From: Micromonospora sp. NBC_00389
GTDB lineage: Bacteria; Actinomycetota; Actinomycetes; Mycobacteriales; Micromonosporaceae
Assembly: GCF_036059255.1 (NCBI RefSeq)
Contig: NZ_CP107947.1
Coordinates: 6,944,001 to 7,008,000, forward strand
Direction: 5' to 3'
DNA: 64,000 bases
Each line of letters begins with the position of its first letter. Positions within the stretch are counted from its first letter, which is position 1. Of this stretch, positions 26,330 to 35,243 are shown piece after piece. The notes beneath the pieces were generated by a model, which worked only from the letters and a program-made list of their open reading frames with translations, was not told where the DNA came from and ran no database searches. The position numbers and the translations under genes are program-made.

Positions 26330-28273
26330 TCACCCCAACGTCACGAGGAGGACGACGCCGACGAGGAGGACCACGACGGCTTGCAGGTAGTACTGGTGCA
26401 GTTGGCCGGTCTGCGGCCGGCGGGCCAGCCGGCCCAGCCGACGCACCCTGGCGGCCAGGTGTTCCACCGCCTCGTCGAGCCACCGGTCATCGGCCCGGGC
26501 CGCGCGCGCCGCGACCCGCATCGACAGTTCGGAGGTTGATGTCACGGCATGGTCGACAACCCGGTCGTCGAAGCGGGCGGCGCGGCGACTCAGGGACACC
26601 GCGGCCCGAGCGGCGCCGGTGATTGCACGGTCCAGGACCCGGTCGTCGAATCGGGCCAGGGCGTTGGCGCAGCACAGCGTGGGGCGCGTCACGAGCGCTG
26701 ACGCGGCCGTCTGCAGCCCCATCCAGCGCAGCGCCCAGCGTGGCTCCGGCAACCGTCGGCGGGCGAGGACCACCAGCAGGACCCCGAGGGTGACAGCCGT
26801 TGACACGACCAACTCCCGGGCGGAGGCGTGAGAGCCGCCGGCCTGGCCGACGGCTCGGGCGACGGTGCTGGCGAGCGGCGGGAGCGCCAGCAGACCGGCG
26901 TACGCGGCGCCCACCGCCAGCAGCACCAGAGGTACTCGCTGCAGCAGCGTCACGCGCCGGTTGCCCCGCTCCTCCTCGTCGAAGTGGGCTTCCACCTCGG
27001 CCCGGCGGTCGGCGGGTATCCGCGGCCAGATGACGACGAGGATCTTCGCGGCGTAGGCGGCGGACAGCGCCGACGCGGCGAGGCCAATGGCGTACAGCCA
27101 GGGCGATTGCTCGCCGACGGCGGTGAGGACGGCGTCCTTGGTCGCCCACAGCGACAGCGGTGCGATCCCCGCGAGAGCGAGCGCACCGACCGTGGCCGAC
27201 CAGCCGACCAGCCGCCACCGCCCGACGACCCCGCGCAGGCCGGCGAGCCGCTTGGTGCCCAGCGCGGTCAGCCACACCCCGGCGGCCAGGAACAGCAGCG
27301 CCTTGGTCGCGGCGTGCGCGACGAGGTGCGCGGCGCCACCGGCTACCGTTCCGGCGCCAGCGGCCATCACCACGAAGCCGAGTTGGGCGGCGGTGGAGGC
27401 GGCCAGAAGCTGCTTGAGGTCGCGCTGCGCCACCGCCACCGCTGCGAGCAGCAGCGCGGTCGCGGCACCGAACCCGGTGGTCACCGGGCCCGCCCACCCG
27501 GTGGCGGCGAGCAGTGGCTGGACCCGCAGCAAGAGGTAGCCTCCCATCGCCACCATGGCCGCCGAGTGCAGCAGGGCGCTCACCGCGCTCGGGCCGGCCA
27601 TCGCCCGGGACAGCCAGAACGAGAACGGCAGCTGCGCGGCCTTGCCTAACGCGGCGACCAGGATGCCGGCGGCGATCACGTGCCGCCATCCCGGACTGCT
27701 CTGCGAAAGGTCCGCCAGGGCCAGGCCCGCGCCGCCGGCGAGCGCCGCCCCGGCGGCGGCGTAGAGGCCCAGGTCGGCGGCGCGGGTGGTGAGGAATGCG
27801 GTGAGGCCGGCCGACATTCGATCCTCGTCGCGCCACCGGAAACCGATCAACGCGTACGACGCGGCACCCATGATCTCCCACGCCAACAGCAGCGCCGGCA
27901 GTGTCGCCGCCGCCGCGGTGAACGCGACCGCGCCGGCGAAGATCAGCATCAGCCCGTGGAACCGGGCGGTCGACGCGTGGATCTCCCCGGTCGAGGCGAG
28001 CAGCACCAGCAGGGTCACCACGGTGAGCGTGGGCAGGATCAGGGCGGCGAGCCCGTCGACGGCAAGCGCGAGGTCGGTGCCGGCCAGGAAGGGCACCGAC
28101 ACCGCCGGGCGGGCGGCTGCCACCACCGCCGACAGGCCCACCATCGCGGTGGCGGTCGCCAAGGAGATGGGGACGGCGACTCGGTTCGCCCGCCGGGCGG
28201 CGGCGAGCAGAGCACCGACGCCTGCCGGCAGGACCACCAGCAGCCACAGGCACACCTGCGCGAAATCCCTCAT
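26330..28273 (-). CDS. nuoL: NuoL-like antiporter subunit
   Basis: 647 aa. The antiporter core has the characteristic AAQLPFSFWLSRAMAGP and LLHSAAMVAMGGYLL motifs. NuoL normally carries HSATMV; AMVAMGGYL is close to it. The C-terminal part is long and arginine-rich, with repeats of the type RFDDRVLDRAI, RFDDRVVDHAV and ADDRWLDEAV, before a last hydrophobic segment. ATG 28273 overlaps the nuoK stop by ATGA, indicating translational coupling. The repeated DDR-D-A motif in the tail is unusual and may bind a partner. Confidence 0.88.
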   Translation of the reverse strand: MRDFAQVCLWLLVVLPAGVGALLAAARRANRVAVPISLATATAMVGLSAVVAAARPAVSVPFLAGTDLALAVDGLAALILPTLTVVTLLVLLASTGEIHASTARFHGLMLIFAGAVAFTAAAATLPALLLAWEIMGAASYALIGFRWRDEDRMSAGLTAFLTTRAADLGLYAAAGAALAGGAGLALADLSQSSPGWRHVIAAGILVAALGKAAQLPFSFWLSRAMAGPSAVSALLHSAAMVAMGGYLLLRVQPLLAATGWAGPVTTGFGAATALLLAAVAVAQRDLKQLLAASTAAQLGFVVMAAGAGTVAGGAAHLVAHAATKALLFLAAGVWLTALGTKRLAGLRGVVGRWRLVGWSATVGALALAGIAPLSLWATKDAVLTAVGEQSPWLYAIGLAASALSAAYAAKILVVIWPRIPADRRAEVEAHFDEEERGNRRVTLLQRVPLVLLAVGAAYAGLLALPPLASTVARAVGQAGGSHASARELVVSTAVTLGVLLVVLARRRLPEPRWALRWMGLQTAASALVTRPTLCCANALARFDDRVLDRAITGAARAAVSLSRRAARFDDRVVDHAVTSTSELSMRVAARAARADDRWLDEAVEHLAARVRRLGRLARRPQTGQLHQYYLQAVVVLLVGVVLLVTLG

Positions 28274-28572
28274 CCGGAAAGGTCCGCAGCCATGTCGGTC
28301 ATGTCGACCCGGCGTAACCGGTGCAACAGGGTGGCCACCGCGAAGCCCATCGCCATCTCCACGGTCATCGCCGCGATGATCACCAACAGCAGCACCTGAC
28401 CGGATGGATCCGGGGCGAGAAACCACCAGAAACCGGCGGCGGCCAGGATGAGACCGTTGAGCATCAACTCGAGGCCCATCATCACCATCACCACGACCTG
28501 CTGGGACAGCGCGCCGTACAGGCCCACGCTGAACAGGGCCGCCGCCACCAGCAGCACGGTCTGCAGGGTCAT
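28270..28572 (-). CDS. nuoK: NuoK-like subunit
   Basis: 100 aa with three membrane helices. The conserved Glu residues lie in MMGLELMLNGLILA and MTVEMAMGFAVAT, both needed for proton transfer in complex I. The start overlaps the nuoJ stop by four bases. Confidence 0.93.
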   Translation of the reverse strand: MTLQTVLLVAAALFSVGLYGALSQQVVVMVMMGLELMLNGLILAAAGFWWFLAPDPSGQVLLLVIIAAMTVEMAMGFAVATLLHRLRRVDMTDMAADLSG

Positions 28573-29132
28573 CGGCCGACCCCACCCGGTTGCGGGTCGT
28601 GTGCGGGACGGCGGCGCAGGTCCTCACCGAAGCGGTCGTAGCGGGTGCGGTGCGCTGCCAGCACCACGCCAGCCACGATGGTGACCGCCATGACCATGCC
28701 GACGGTGATCATCGCCAGCATCTTCGGGCCCATCAGCTCCTCACCGAGCGCGGCCGTCACGTCCTCGGCAGGGGCGCCGCGGCGAGCCGGCCACGGAACG
28801 AGCAGCACCCCGGCAGTCAGGGCGACAAACACACCGACGGCGACCGCCAGGGCGTGTCGCTTGTCGTGGACCATGCTCATCGGCATCAGCGCCGGGTTCA
28901 TGCCCATGAACATCACCATGTAGACGGCCATCACGGCCATCTCCATCACCATCATCAGGATCGTCACCACACCGATGTAGTTCTGCTGAAGCAGCAGCAC
29001 CTGCACCCCGACCGCGATGAACGACAGCGCGAGCGAGTAGCTGGCCCGGGCCATCGAGTTGACCCAGAAAACGGCGGCCCCGCTGAGCACGGCGACGACG
29101 GCGAGCACCCAGAACGAGATGGCGGTGATCAT
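28569..29132 (-). CDS. nuoJ: NuoJ-like subunit
   Basis: 187 aa, about five helices. The conserved Tyr/Met region is visible as YIGVVTILMMVMEMAVM. A Met-rich loop (VMFMGMNPALMPMSMVHDK) follows, with an unusual density of Met that could contact copper. It sits between nuoH and nuoK with overlapping or touching ends. Confidence 0.9.
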   Translation of the reverse strand: MITAISFWVLAVVAVLSGAAVFWVNSMARASYSLALSFIAVGVQVLLLQQNYIGVVTILMMVMEMAVMAVYMVMFMGMNPALMPMSMVHDKRHALAVAVGVFVALTAGVLLVPWPARRGAPAEDVTAALGEELMGPKMLAMITVGMVMAVTIVAGVVLAAHRTRYDRFGEDLRRRPAHDPQPGGVGR

Positions 29133-29135
29133 CGT

Positions 29136-30074
29136 TCAGGTTCTCCACACTGCGACGACGGCGACGAGTAGATCCTGAACAAGCACGGCGGGTAGAAGCA
29201 CCACCCACCCGACCTCCATGAACAGGTCCGGCCGGAGAGCGGGCAGCCGGCGGCGCAGCCGCACAAAGACAGCGAGCAGGGCGCCCGTCTTAACCAGCAC
29301 CCAGGCCCAGCCGGGCAGCAGCGGACCGTTGCCACCTCCCAGGAACATCGGCACGGCGAAGGCGGCTCCCGCGGCCAGTAAGGCATAGCGTCCGCCCTGG
29401 AACACCAGCCGGTCGACGCCGGACAACTCCGTGGTGACGCCGCCGGCGATGTCGGAGCCCAGCGCTGGCGTGAACGGTCCCCAGACCGCGATCGCGACGA
29501 CCCCGGTGCAGTAGACCAGGAACGCGGCGGGCATCCATACCACGAACCACAGGTCCGCCTGCGCTGCCGCAACCGCCCCGACGTTGAGGCTCGATGCGGC
29601 GACCGCCGGCGCCACGAGCGCGAACATCAGCGGAAGTTCATAGGCCAGTCCGTGAGCCAGGAAGCGGTAGCCCCCGATCAGCGAGTGCGTGGAGTTGGCG
29701 CCCCACCCGGTCAGCCACACGAACGCCCACGCCAGGACGTCCATCGCGTTGAACCACACCACCCCCACGTCGAGGTCAAACAGCGTCCACTGCCCCAGTG
29801 GCACGACCGTCACGATCATCAACGCCATGAACAGCAGACCGGAACTGCCGATCCGCCACAGCAAGGTGTCGGCCGCGACAGTCGTTCTGCGCCGCTGCCG
29901 AACGAGCCGGGCCGTCTCCCCCAGCGGTCGGGTCATCCCCGACGGCCCGGCGCCCGCTGTCCGCGCCGAGAAAAGCCCGTCAAGGACCGCGGCGAAGGCC
30001 ACGAGAAGACCCAAGATCGCTGCCGCGGCGAATGCCCACCCGGCGGGGACCGTCGTCACGGTCGAGTCAGGCAT
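29136..30074 (-). CDS. nuoH: NuoH-like subunit
   Basis: 312 aa with about eight helices. NuoH features are partly retained: LGETARLVRQRR near the first loop and MEVGWVVLLPAVL at the end. The loop that binds quinone in complex I is shorter and less acidic; the EYSG/AEYV-type acidic run is replaced by LSGVDRLVFQGGRYA. This fits a member that no longer docks a normal hydrophilic arm. ATG 30074 overlaps the previous gene's stop. Confidence 0.83.
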   Translation of the reverse strand: MPDSTVTTVPAGWAFAAAAILGLLVAFAAVLDGLFSARTAGAGPSGMTRPLGETARLVRQRRRTTVAADTLLWRIGSSGLLFMALMIVTVVPLGQWTLFDLDVGVVWFNAMDVLAWAFVWLTGWGANSTHSLIGGYRFLAHGLAYELPLMFALVAPAVAASSLNVGAVAAAQADLWFVVWMPAAFLVYCTGVVAIAVWGPFTPALGSDIAGGVTTELSGVDRLVFQGGRYALLAAGAAFAVPMFLGGGNGPLLPGWAWVLVKTGALLAVFVRLRRRLPALRPDLFMEVGWVVLLPAVLVQDLLVAVVAVWRT

Positions 30075-31371
30075 GCGCCACCGCGCTCGCCGCCGACAGC
30101 GGGTCGAGGTCAAGGCTGGCGACGACCAACCGCGCAGTGGCGATGTCCAGCCCCTGCACCACGTCACCGATCTTGACGATCGGCACGTGTTCGCTGGCGT
30201 CGCTGCTCCCGCCGGCGGAGCCGGCGATGTCACCGGCCGCTCGCTGGATCATGGAAAGCAGGCGGTCGTGGGTGTCTCCGCGCAGATGGCCGGGAAGATC
30301 CAGACGCGCGAGGTCAGCCGCAGAAAGGTACCCGACTCCTCGCAGCGACCACCGCAGCAGCCACGAACGCTTGACGCGGCGATGCAGCCGGTCGAGGTCC
30401 CGGGCCGCCGTCCGCCGGTCCCCGTCGCTCAACAGCCGGTCACGCAGACGCCGGGCACGGCCGGCCGCGTCCTCCCAACCCGTGAGGGCGAGCAGGCCTG
30501 CGGCGTTGTCGCAGCGACGCGCCGCACGATGGTGAGCGCCTTTCACGCCACCGTCGTGGCGCGCGTCGTGGGCATCGACCAGGGTGACCTCTGCGTGGAC
30601 GATGAGGTCGCCCTGCAACGAGCAGCGTAGGACGAGGCCCGTCGGCCAGTACGGCAGCACCGGACCCAGACGAAGGTGCAGGACGTCCAGCTCCAGGCCG
30701 TCGCGGTCCTCGCCTCCGCGAGCCATCGGGATCCCGGCCGGCGCCATGTCCATGCCGCCGTGACCCATGCCGGCGTGGCCCATGCCGGCGTGGCCCATGC
30801 CGGCGTCGCCCATGCCGGCGTGGCCCATGTCCATGCCGTGGCCCGTGCCACCGTGATCGCCACTTCCGCCATGACCGCCGGGCTCCCCATGGTCCATTGC
30901 GCTGTGTTCAGCGTGACCGCCGTCGTCCATCTCGCCCTTGCCGACATGAGTGCCATGGCCACCGTGGTCGTGGCCGCCGTCGCGCCCCTCCGGTTCGTTG
31001 TCACGGGGCTGCTCGCCATCAGGCGTGGCCGATCGACCCTGGCTGTCGTCGCGCTGCAGGGTCAGATCGAGGAGCTTGGCGGCGGCGCTCTCAAACGCCG
31101 CCGCCGCGAGGTGCGGTGCATCGATCTGGACCCGGGCGCGTGGCCCGGGCAACTGCTCCCACAGCCTTGCGGCAATCGCTGCCATCTCTGGGCCCGGGGT
31201 GCCGCAGAGTGCCAGCACGTCCGCGTCCGCGGGCGACGAGGCGAACAGCCAGCCCCGGGCACGGAGGTGCTGCTCGGCCGCGGCGCGCGTCAGCCAGTGT
31301 CCCGGCACCTCCACGAGGAGGACGTGGGCGTGGTTAACCGCGTACCTGGCCAGGGCGTTGCTCAAACCCAC
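30067..31371 (-). CDS. Fused NuoB/NuoD-like protein without Fe-S ligands, with His/Met-rich insert
   Basis: 434 aa. Residues 1-100 look like NuoB (FASSPADADVLALCGTPG, then LPGPRARVQI, matching the NuoB RASPRQADV...AGT...MPEP pattern), but the Cys pair and the other N2-cluster ligands are gone. Residues about 110-215 are extremely His/Gly/Met/Asp-rich, with five GHAGM-type repeats. The C-terminal part resembles NuoD (LRLGPVLPYWPTGLVL, GDLIVHAEVTLVDA) but lacks its quinone-site His. GTG 31371 overlaps the end of nuoA. The protein would link the membrane arm to a metal-binding rather than an electron-transfer module. This is inference from the altered motifs. Confidence 0.72.
   Translation of the reverse strand: MGLSNALARYAVNHAHVLLVEVPGHWLTRAAAEQHLRARGWLFASSPADADVLALCGTPGPEMAAIAARLWEQLPGPRARVQIDAPHLAAAAFESAAAKLLDLTLQRDDSQGRSATPDGEQPRDNEPEGRDGGHDHGGHGTHVGKGEMDDGGHAEHSAMDHGEPGGHGGSGDHGGTGHGMDMGHAGMGDAGMGHAGMGHAGMGHGGMDMAPAGIPMARGGEDRDGLELDVLHLRLGPVLPYWPTGLVLRCSLQGDLIVHAEVTLVDAHDARHDGGVKGAHHRAARRCDNAAGLLALTGWEDAAGRARRLRDRLLSDGDRRTAARDLDRLHRRVKRSWLLRWSLRGVGYLSAADLARLDLPGHLRGDTHDRLLSMIQRAAGDIAGSAGGSSDASEHVPIVKIGDVVQGLDIATARLVVASLDLDPLSAASAVAHA
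30751..30825 (-). repeat. Five 15-bp tandem repeats coding GHAGM-like units
   Basis: Units of CATGCCGGCGTGGCC, the first slightly degenerate. On the coding (minus) strand they give Gly-His-Ala-Gly-Met repeats, a plausible Cu-binding sequence within the NuoB/D-like protein. Confidence 0.85.
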
Positions 31372-31706
31372 CGCAGAGCCCCCTCCCTCCAGGCCCACAC
31401 CACCGCGACGAAGACCGCACCGAGGAAGAGGAACATCTCGACGATCGCCGTGGCGCCCATCTCGGCAACGACGACCGCCCAGGGGTACATGAAGAGCATT
31501 TCCACGTCGAATGCGAGAAACAGCAGGGTCGAGAGGTACCACCGGACGTGGTACCGGGACAGCGCGTGTTCCTCGGGCCGCCACCCGGACTGGAACGGCA
31601 GCACCGCGAGTGGGTCGGGCGCGAGGGCGAGCAGGCGATGCAGGCCGTACAACCCGGCGACGAAGACAACCGCCACCAGTGCCATCGCGGCGGCTCCTGC
31701 ATACAT
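31362..31706 (-). CDS. nuoA: NuoA-like subunit
   Basis: 114 aa, three helices. The conserved YECG-type loop is replaced by FQSGWRPEEHALSRYHVRWY, retaining the Glu pair and the Arg/Tyr segment. The second helix has LLFLAFDVEMLFMYPW, the most conserved part of NuoA. It is the first gene of the operon. The region 31707-31940 upstream leads to dyad site C. Confidence 0.9.
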   Translation of the reverse strand: MYAGAAAMALVAVVFVAGLYGLHRLLALAPDPLAVLPFQSGWRPEEHALSRYHVRWYLSTLLFLAFDVEMLFMYPWAVVVAEMGATAIVEMFLFLGAVFVAVVWAWREGALRWV

Positions 31707-31940
31707 GTCGCCTCCTCCTGATCATTACGAGCATGCCCGTCCCGGAGGGTCAATGGGCGCATATCCGCCCGAAGGTGAGGTGCGCCAGAGACATCAGCCG
31801 GCCACCGAGCTGCCACAAGCAGGCGTAGCGCAAGGACAGCCGGAAGCACGGTTAGAAACAGCGGACGGCGCTCGCCCGGTGACCCCATCTCTGTCGGCAA
31901 CGATGAGGTGCCACCCCCGCCGCGGATCGACCCTCCTGCC

Positions 31941-31964
31941 GCCTACTATCTACTGATAGTAGGC
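31941..31964. promoter_or_regulatory. TACTA/TAGTA dyad operator, site C
   Basis: GCCTACTATC-TACT-GATAGTAGGC, a perfect 24-base palindrome and the best copy in the window. TACTAT is present on both strands. It lies between the nuo-like operon (minus) and the YibE/F gene (plus) and could control both. Confidence 0.75.
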
Positions 31965-32240
31965 GGTGCGGTAGACGGGGGTTGCAGTGCATCCGAGGAC
32001 GACGTGTCCCAGCGGGTTGGTGCCACGTGGCCACCGTCGGCGAGCGGCCTACATCAACACACCTTGGGGCTCTTGCTTGACGGCGCAGAAGTAGCCCGTT
32101 CTCCGTCGCGGTGTGTGATGGCGCCGCCTGCAGTGCCGCTACAGGTGATGCCCAGCGAGCGCGCGCGTCGAGGTGGGCACTCCAACCAGGAATCAGGCCA
32201 GTCGCCGACACCGCCCGCCTCGATCGTTGGGAGACTCACA

Positions 32241-33623
32241 GTGGGTGCTGACCACAGCCGTCCCGCCCCGTCCACCCCGCGGGTGCGACGGATCCTCATC
32301 GCGACGGTGGTCCCCCTCTTCGTCATCACCGTGATCGCCACCCTGGTGCTCTGGCCGCGCGACACCCCCGACGGGGAGCAGAGCGAGCCCGTTCCCCGTT
32401 ACCACGGCACGGTCACGAAGGTGGTGACGGAACCCTGCCCGCCAGCGTCAGAGGTACCGGAGGGCAGCCCGGCCGCGCAGGACGGGCCGTGCGGAACGGT
32501 CACCGTCCAGGTCGAGCAGGGCCCGGACAACGGAACGCAGGTGGAGATGCCCGTGCCGTCTGGCCCGGGCGCTCCCGAAGTCACGGTCGGGGATGAGGTC
32601 GTCCTTGTTCAGCTGATGGACCCGGCCGACCCGACGGTGAGCACCTACAACATCGCCGAGCACCAGCGCGGCAAGCCGCTGATCTGGCTGGTGGCGCTCT
32701 TTGCGGCCGCGATCGTGGCGTTCGGACGGCTGCGGGGGCTAGCGGCGCTAGCCGGGCTGGGGGCGACCTTCGCGATCCTGCTCGCCTTCGTCGTGCCCGG
32801 CATCTCCGCTGGCGGCTCGCCGTTGCTAATCGCAGTCACCGGCTCGGCCCTGATCATGTTCGTGGTGCTGTACCTGACTCACGGCGTCACCGCACAGACG
32901 TCGGTGGCGGTGCTCGGCACGCTCGGCAGCCTGGTGCTGACCGGCCTGCTTGGCACCCTGGCCACCGCCGCCGCCCACCTGACCGGGTATGGCAGTGAGG
33001 AGGCCACCACGCTGTCGATGTTCCAGGCCGACGTCGACCTGCACGGCCTGCTACTGGCCGGGATCATCATCGGCTCCCTCGGGGTCCTCGACGACGTCAC
33101 GGTCACCCAGGCGGCCACGGTCACCGAGCTCGCGCACGCCAACCCGGCACTGTCCCGGCTCCAGCTCTATCGCGCGGCGACCCGGGTCGGCCGGGCTCAC
33201 ATCGCCTCCACCGTCAACACCATCGTGCTGGCGTACGCGGGTGCCTCGCTGCCGCTGCTGCTCCTGCTCACCGCCGACTCCCGGTCGGTGAGCCAGATCC
33301 TCACCAGCGAGTTCCTGGCCCAGGAGATCGTCCGCAGCGCGGTCGCCACACTCGGACTGATCGCCGCCGTACCGCTGACTACCGGACTGGCGGCGCTGGT
33401 CACCACGGCTGGGCGCGACCCCGCAGTCGACGCCGCCGATGGTGGAAACATTCCACAATCTCGTATTCCAAAGGAGCGGCCTGGAAACCAGTGGCCGTCG
33501 AGGCGGAACGTCGCGCTCGAGGCCCTGAGCGGGGGTGATCCCACCGATGGGCGAGCCGGTCTAGGCAGCGACACAACGCCGAGTGGCCTCGACCCTCAGG
33601 GACGCCGGAATACTGAATGGTGA
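32241..33623 (+). CDS. YibE/F-family membrane protein
   Basis: 460 aa. One N-terminal helix (ILIATVVPLFVITVIATLVLW) is followed by an external domain of about 120 residues with a beta-barrel-like pattern. Six or seven helices then carry the YibE/F signature (FAAAIVAFGRLRGLAALAGL, GVLDDVTVTQAATVTEL, VNTIVLAYAGASLPLLLLL). The family has no settled function. GTG 32241 has GGGAG seven bases upstream; longer frames up to 31908 run through site C and are unlikely. Divergent from the nuo-like operon. Confidence 0.85.
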   Translation: MGADHSRPAPSTPRVRRILIATVVPLFVITVIATLVLWPRDTPDGEQSEPVPRYHGTVTKVVTEPCPPASEVPEGSPAAQDGPCGTVTVQVEQGPDNGTQVEMPVPSGPGAPEVTVGDEVVLVQLMDPADPTVSTYNIAEHQRGKPLIWLVALFAAAIVAFGRLRGLAALAGLGATFAILLAFVVPGISAGGSPLLIAVTGSALIMFVVLYLTHGVTAQTSVAVLGTLGSLVLTGLLGTLATAAAHLTGYGSEEATTLSMFQADVDLHGLLLAGIIIGSLGVLDDVTVTQAATVTELAHANPALSRLQLYRAATRVGRAHIASTVNTIVLAYAGASLPLLLLLTADSRSVSQILTSEFLAQEIVRSAVATLGLIAAVPLTTGLAALVTTAGRDPAVDAADGGNIPQSRIPKERPGNQWPSRRNVALEALSGGDPTDGRAGLGSDTTPSGLDPQGRRNTEW

Positions 33624-33684
33624 TACCCGCCATCATCCGTGACGCACCTGATCATGAGAACGCTGACCAGTCGGAAGGAAACCT

Positions 33685-34704
33685 GTGACGGCACGCCTGC
33701 GCCGCTGGATGACACCGGTGGTGGCCACGCTGACCGTTCTCGCCATCGTCATCGGCCCCGTCCCGGCGACGGCTGCGCCTTCGACGCCGACGCCATCGGG
33801 TCACGAGGATGACGGCGAGCCGCGGCTGCTCAACGACGTCATCGAGGGGGCGAACCGCGCCTACACCCGGGCCAAGGCGAAGCTGGAGAAGTCCAGGAAG
33901 CGCCAGCTTGAGCTCGCGCTGCAGGTCGACCGCGCCCAGGCTGAGCTGGACGCCTTGAGGCCGCAGGTGAGTCATATCGCCATGCAGTCCTACCGAACCG
34001 GTCGGCTCGGTGCGGCCGCCATACTGCTGGACAGCAACGCCCCAGATTCGTTCGTCCAGCGCGCTGTCGCGCTGGACGAGCTGAACATGGTCAATGCCAA
34101 GAAGCTCGCCGAGGTCAACGTTGTCAAGACCCGCGCCGAGAAGGCGAAGCTGGCGCTCGACGCCGAGGTGCGTGAGCAGCAGAAGCTCACCAACGACATG
34201 GCCCGGGACAAGCGCGAGGCGGAGAAGGCGCTCGCGCTCGTGGGCGGGCAGGGCTTCACCGGCGGCCTGGTGTCGGCCACCTCGCCGGTTGCCCGAATCG
34301 CCCCTGGCCGCACCTCCGACGGCGACTGGAAGTCCGAGGGGTGCAGCGAAAAGGACCCCACCACCGCCGGCTGCGTCACACCCCGCACGCTGCACATGTA
34401 CAAGGAGGTTAAGCGGGCCGGCTTCAACCGGTTCGTCGGCTGCTACCGGCCGGGCGGTCCGTGGGAGCACCCCAAGGGCCTCGCCTGCGACTGGTCGCTG
34501 CAGAACAGCGGCTTCAGCCCTTGGCGCAGTAAGGACACCCGGATGTACGGGAACAACCTCGCCGCGTTCCTGATCCGCAACGCCGACCGGCTCGGCGTGT
34601 ACTACGTGATCTGGAACCGGCAAATTTGGTTCCCGGCAACCGGCTGGAAGTCCTACAGCGGACCGTCGAACCACACCGACCACGTCCATGTGTCACTGCT
34701 CTAG
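33685..34704 (+). CDS. Secreted coiled-coil protein with peptidoglycan-hydrolase-like C-terminus
   Basis: 339 aa. A signal peptide (VVATLTVLAIVIGPVPATA) leads to a coiled coil of about 170 residues of the RipC/CwlO type, then a C-terminal domain of about 120 residues containing GCVTPRTLHMYKEVK, HPKGLACDWSL, YYVIWNRQIW and NHTDHVHVSLL. The last pieces recall M15-like or ARB_07466-type domains with a His-x-Asp pair, common in actinomycete wall-associated proteins. Function is probably peptidoglycan-related, but the catalytic activity is unproven. GTG 33685 follows GGAAGGAAA. Confidence 0.78.
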   Translation: MTARLRRWMTPVVATLTVLAIVIGPVPATAAPSTPTPSGHEDDGEPRLLNDVIEGANRAYTRAKAKLEKSRKRQLELALQVDRAQAELDALRPQVSHIAMQSYRTGRLGAAAILLDSNAPDSFVQRAVALDELNMVNAKKLAEVNVVKTRAEKAKLALDAEVREQQKLTNDMARDKREAEKALALVGGQGFTGGLVSATSPVARIAPGRTSDGDWKSEGCSEKDPTTAGCVTPRTLHMYKEVKRAGFNRFVGCYRPGGPWEHPKGLACDWSLQNSGFSPWRSKDTRMYGNNLAAFLIRNADRLGVYYVIWNRQIWFPATGWKSYSGPSNHTDHVHVSLL

Positions 34705-34766
34705 CCACAACCGCGGCGAGCACGGCACTGGTCCGCCGGTTGGTGGATCCTCGTCGCATACGGCGC

Positions 34767-34880
34767 CAGTCAGCCGTCGGTGATCGACGGGACGGGCGCT
34801 GGCGATTTGCCGGCCACGGCACCCAGATGCGGCACCTGTGCCGGGGCCGGCTGGAGCCCGGCAGGTACACGGCATGGCCG
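34767..34880 (-). pseudogene. Tail fragment of an L,D-transpeptidase gene
   Basis: The minus strand reads VPAGLQPAPAQVPHLGAVAG, then SPAPVPSITDG and a stop. It matches the last 35 residues of the L,D-transpeptidase at 36341-37609. Nothing of the catalytic domain precedes it. It is a partial duplicate left in the intergenic space 1.5 kb away. Confidence 0.72.
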
Positions 34881-34884
34881 TGAA

Positions 34885-35243
34885 CCCAGCGGCCCTAGCT
34901 CACTGTCGTGACCCTCGCCCATCCGCTGACCATCGACACGCAAGCTGGCCCAAGCCGCCGCCACGTCTTAGATCAAGCCGCTGGCGACACCTACTACGAG
35001 GTTGAGCGCGGCAGCGGTCACCGCCGGCGTCCCAGTCCGGCGCGGTTCCCCAGCTCCCCCAGATTGCTCCGGTGGGCACTGCCGGTGACTCCAACCCGAA
35101 CGACGCTCCGACTCGTGTCGGACGCACTGACGGCGATCCGGTGCTGGTGTGCGTAGGCGACGGCGCGGTGCCCGGCAGCGTCGCCGACCTGGCATCGACG
35201 GCTGTCCGCCAAGACCGGTCGGCCGCCGACATCGCGGCCGGGG
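34885..35243. other. Intergenic stretch, no gene seen
   Basis: Frames on both strands are short or Arg-rich shadows. A piece with GSVADLASTAVRQDRSAADI near 35170-35230 looks protein-like but I cannot place it. Confidence 0.4.

Noticed and set aside
24282..26483. 733-codon minus-strand frame overlapping nuoM and nuoN
   Set aside because: An Arg/Pro-rich shadow in the wrong frame of genes with clear homology.
26800..27649. Plus-strand frames opposite nuoL
   Set aside because: Antisense composition artefacts, with no motifs or ribosome sites.
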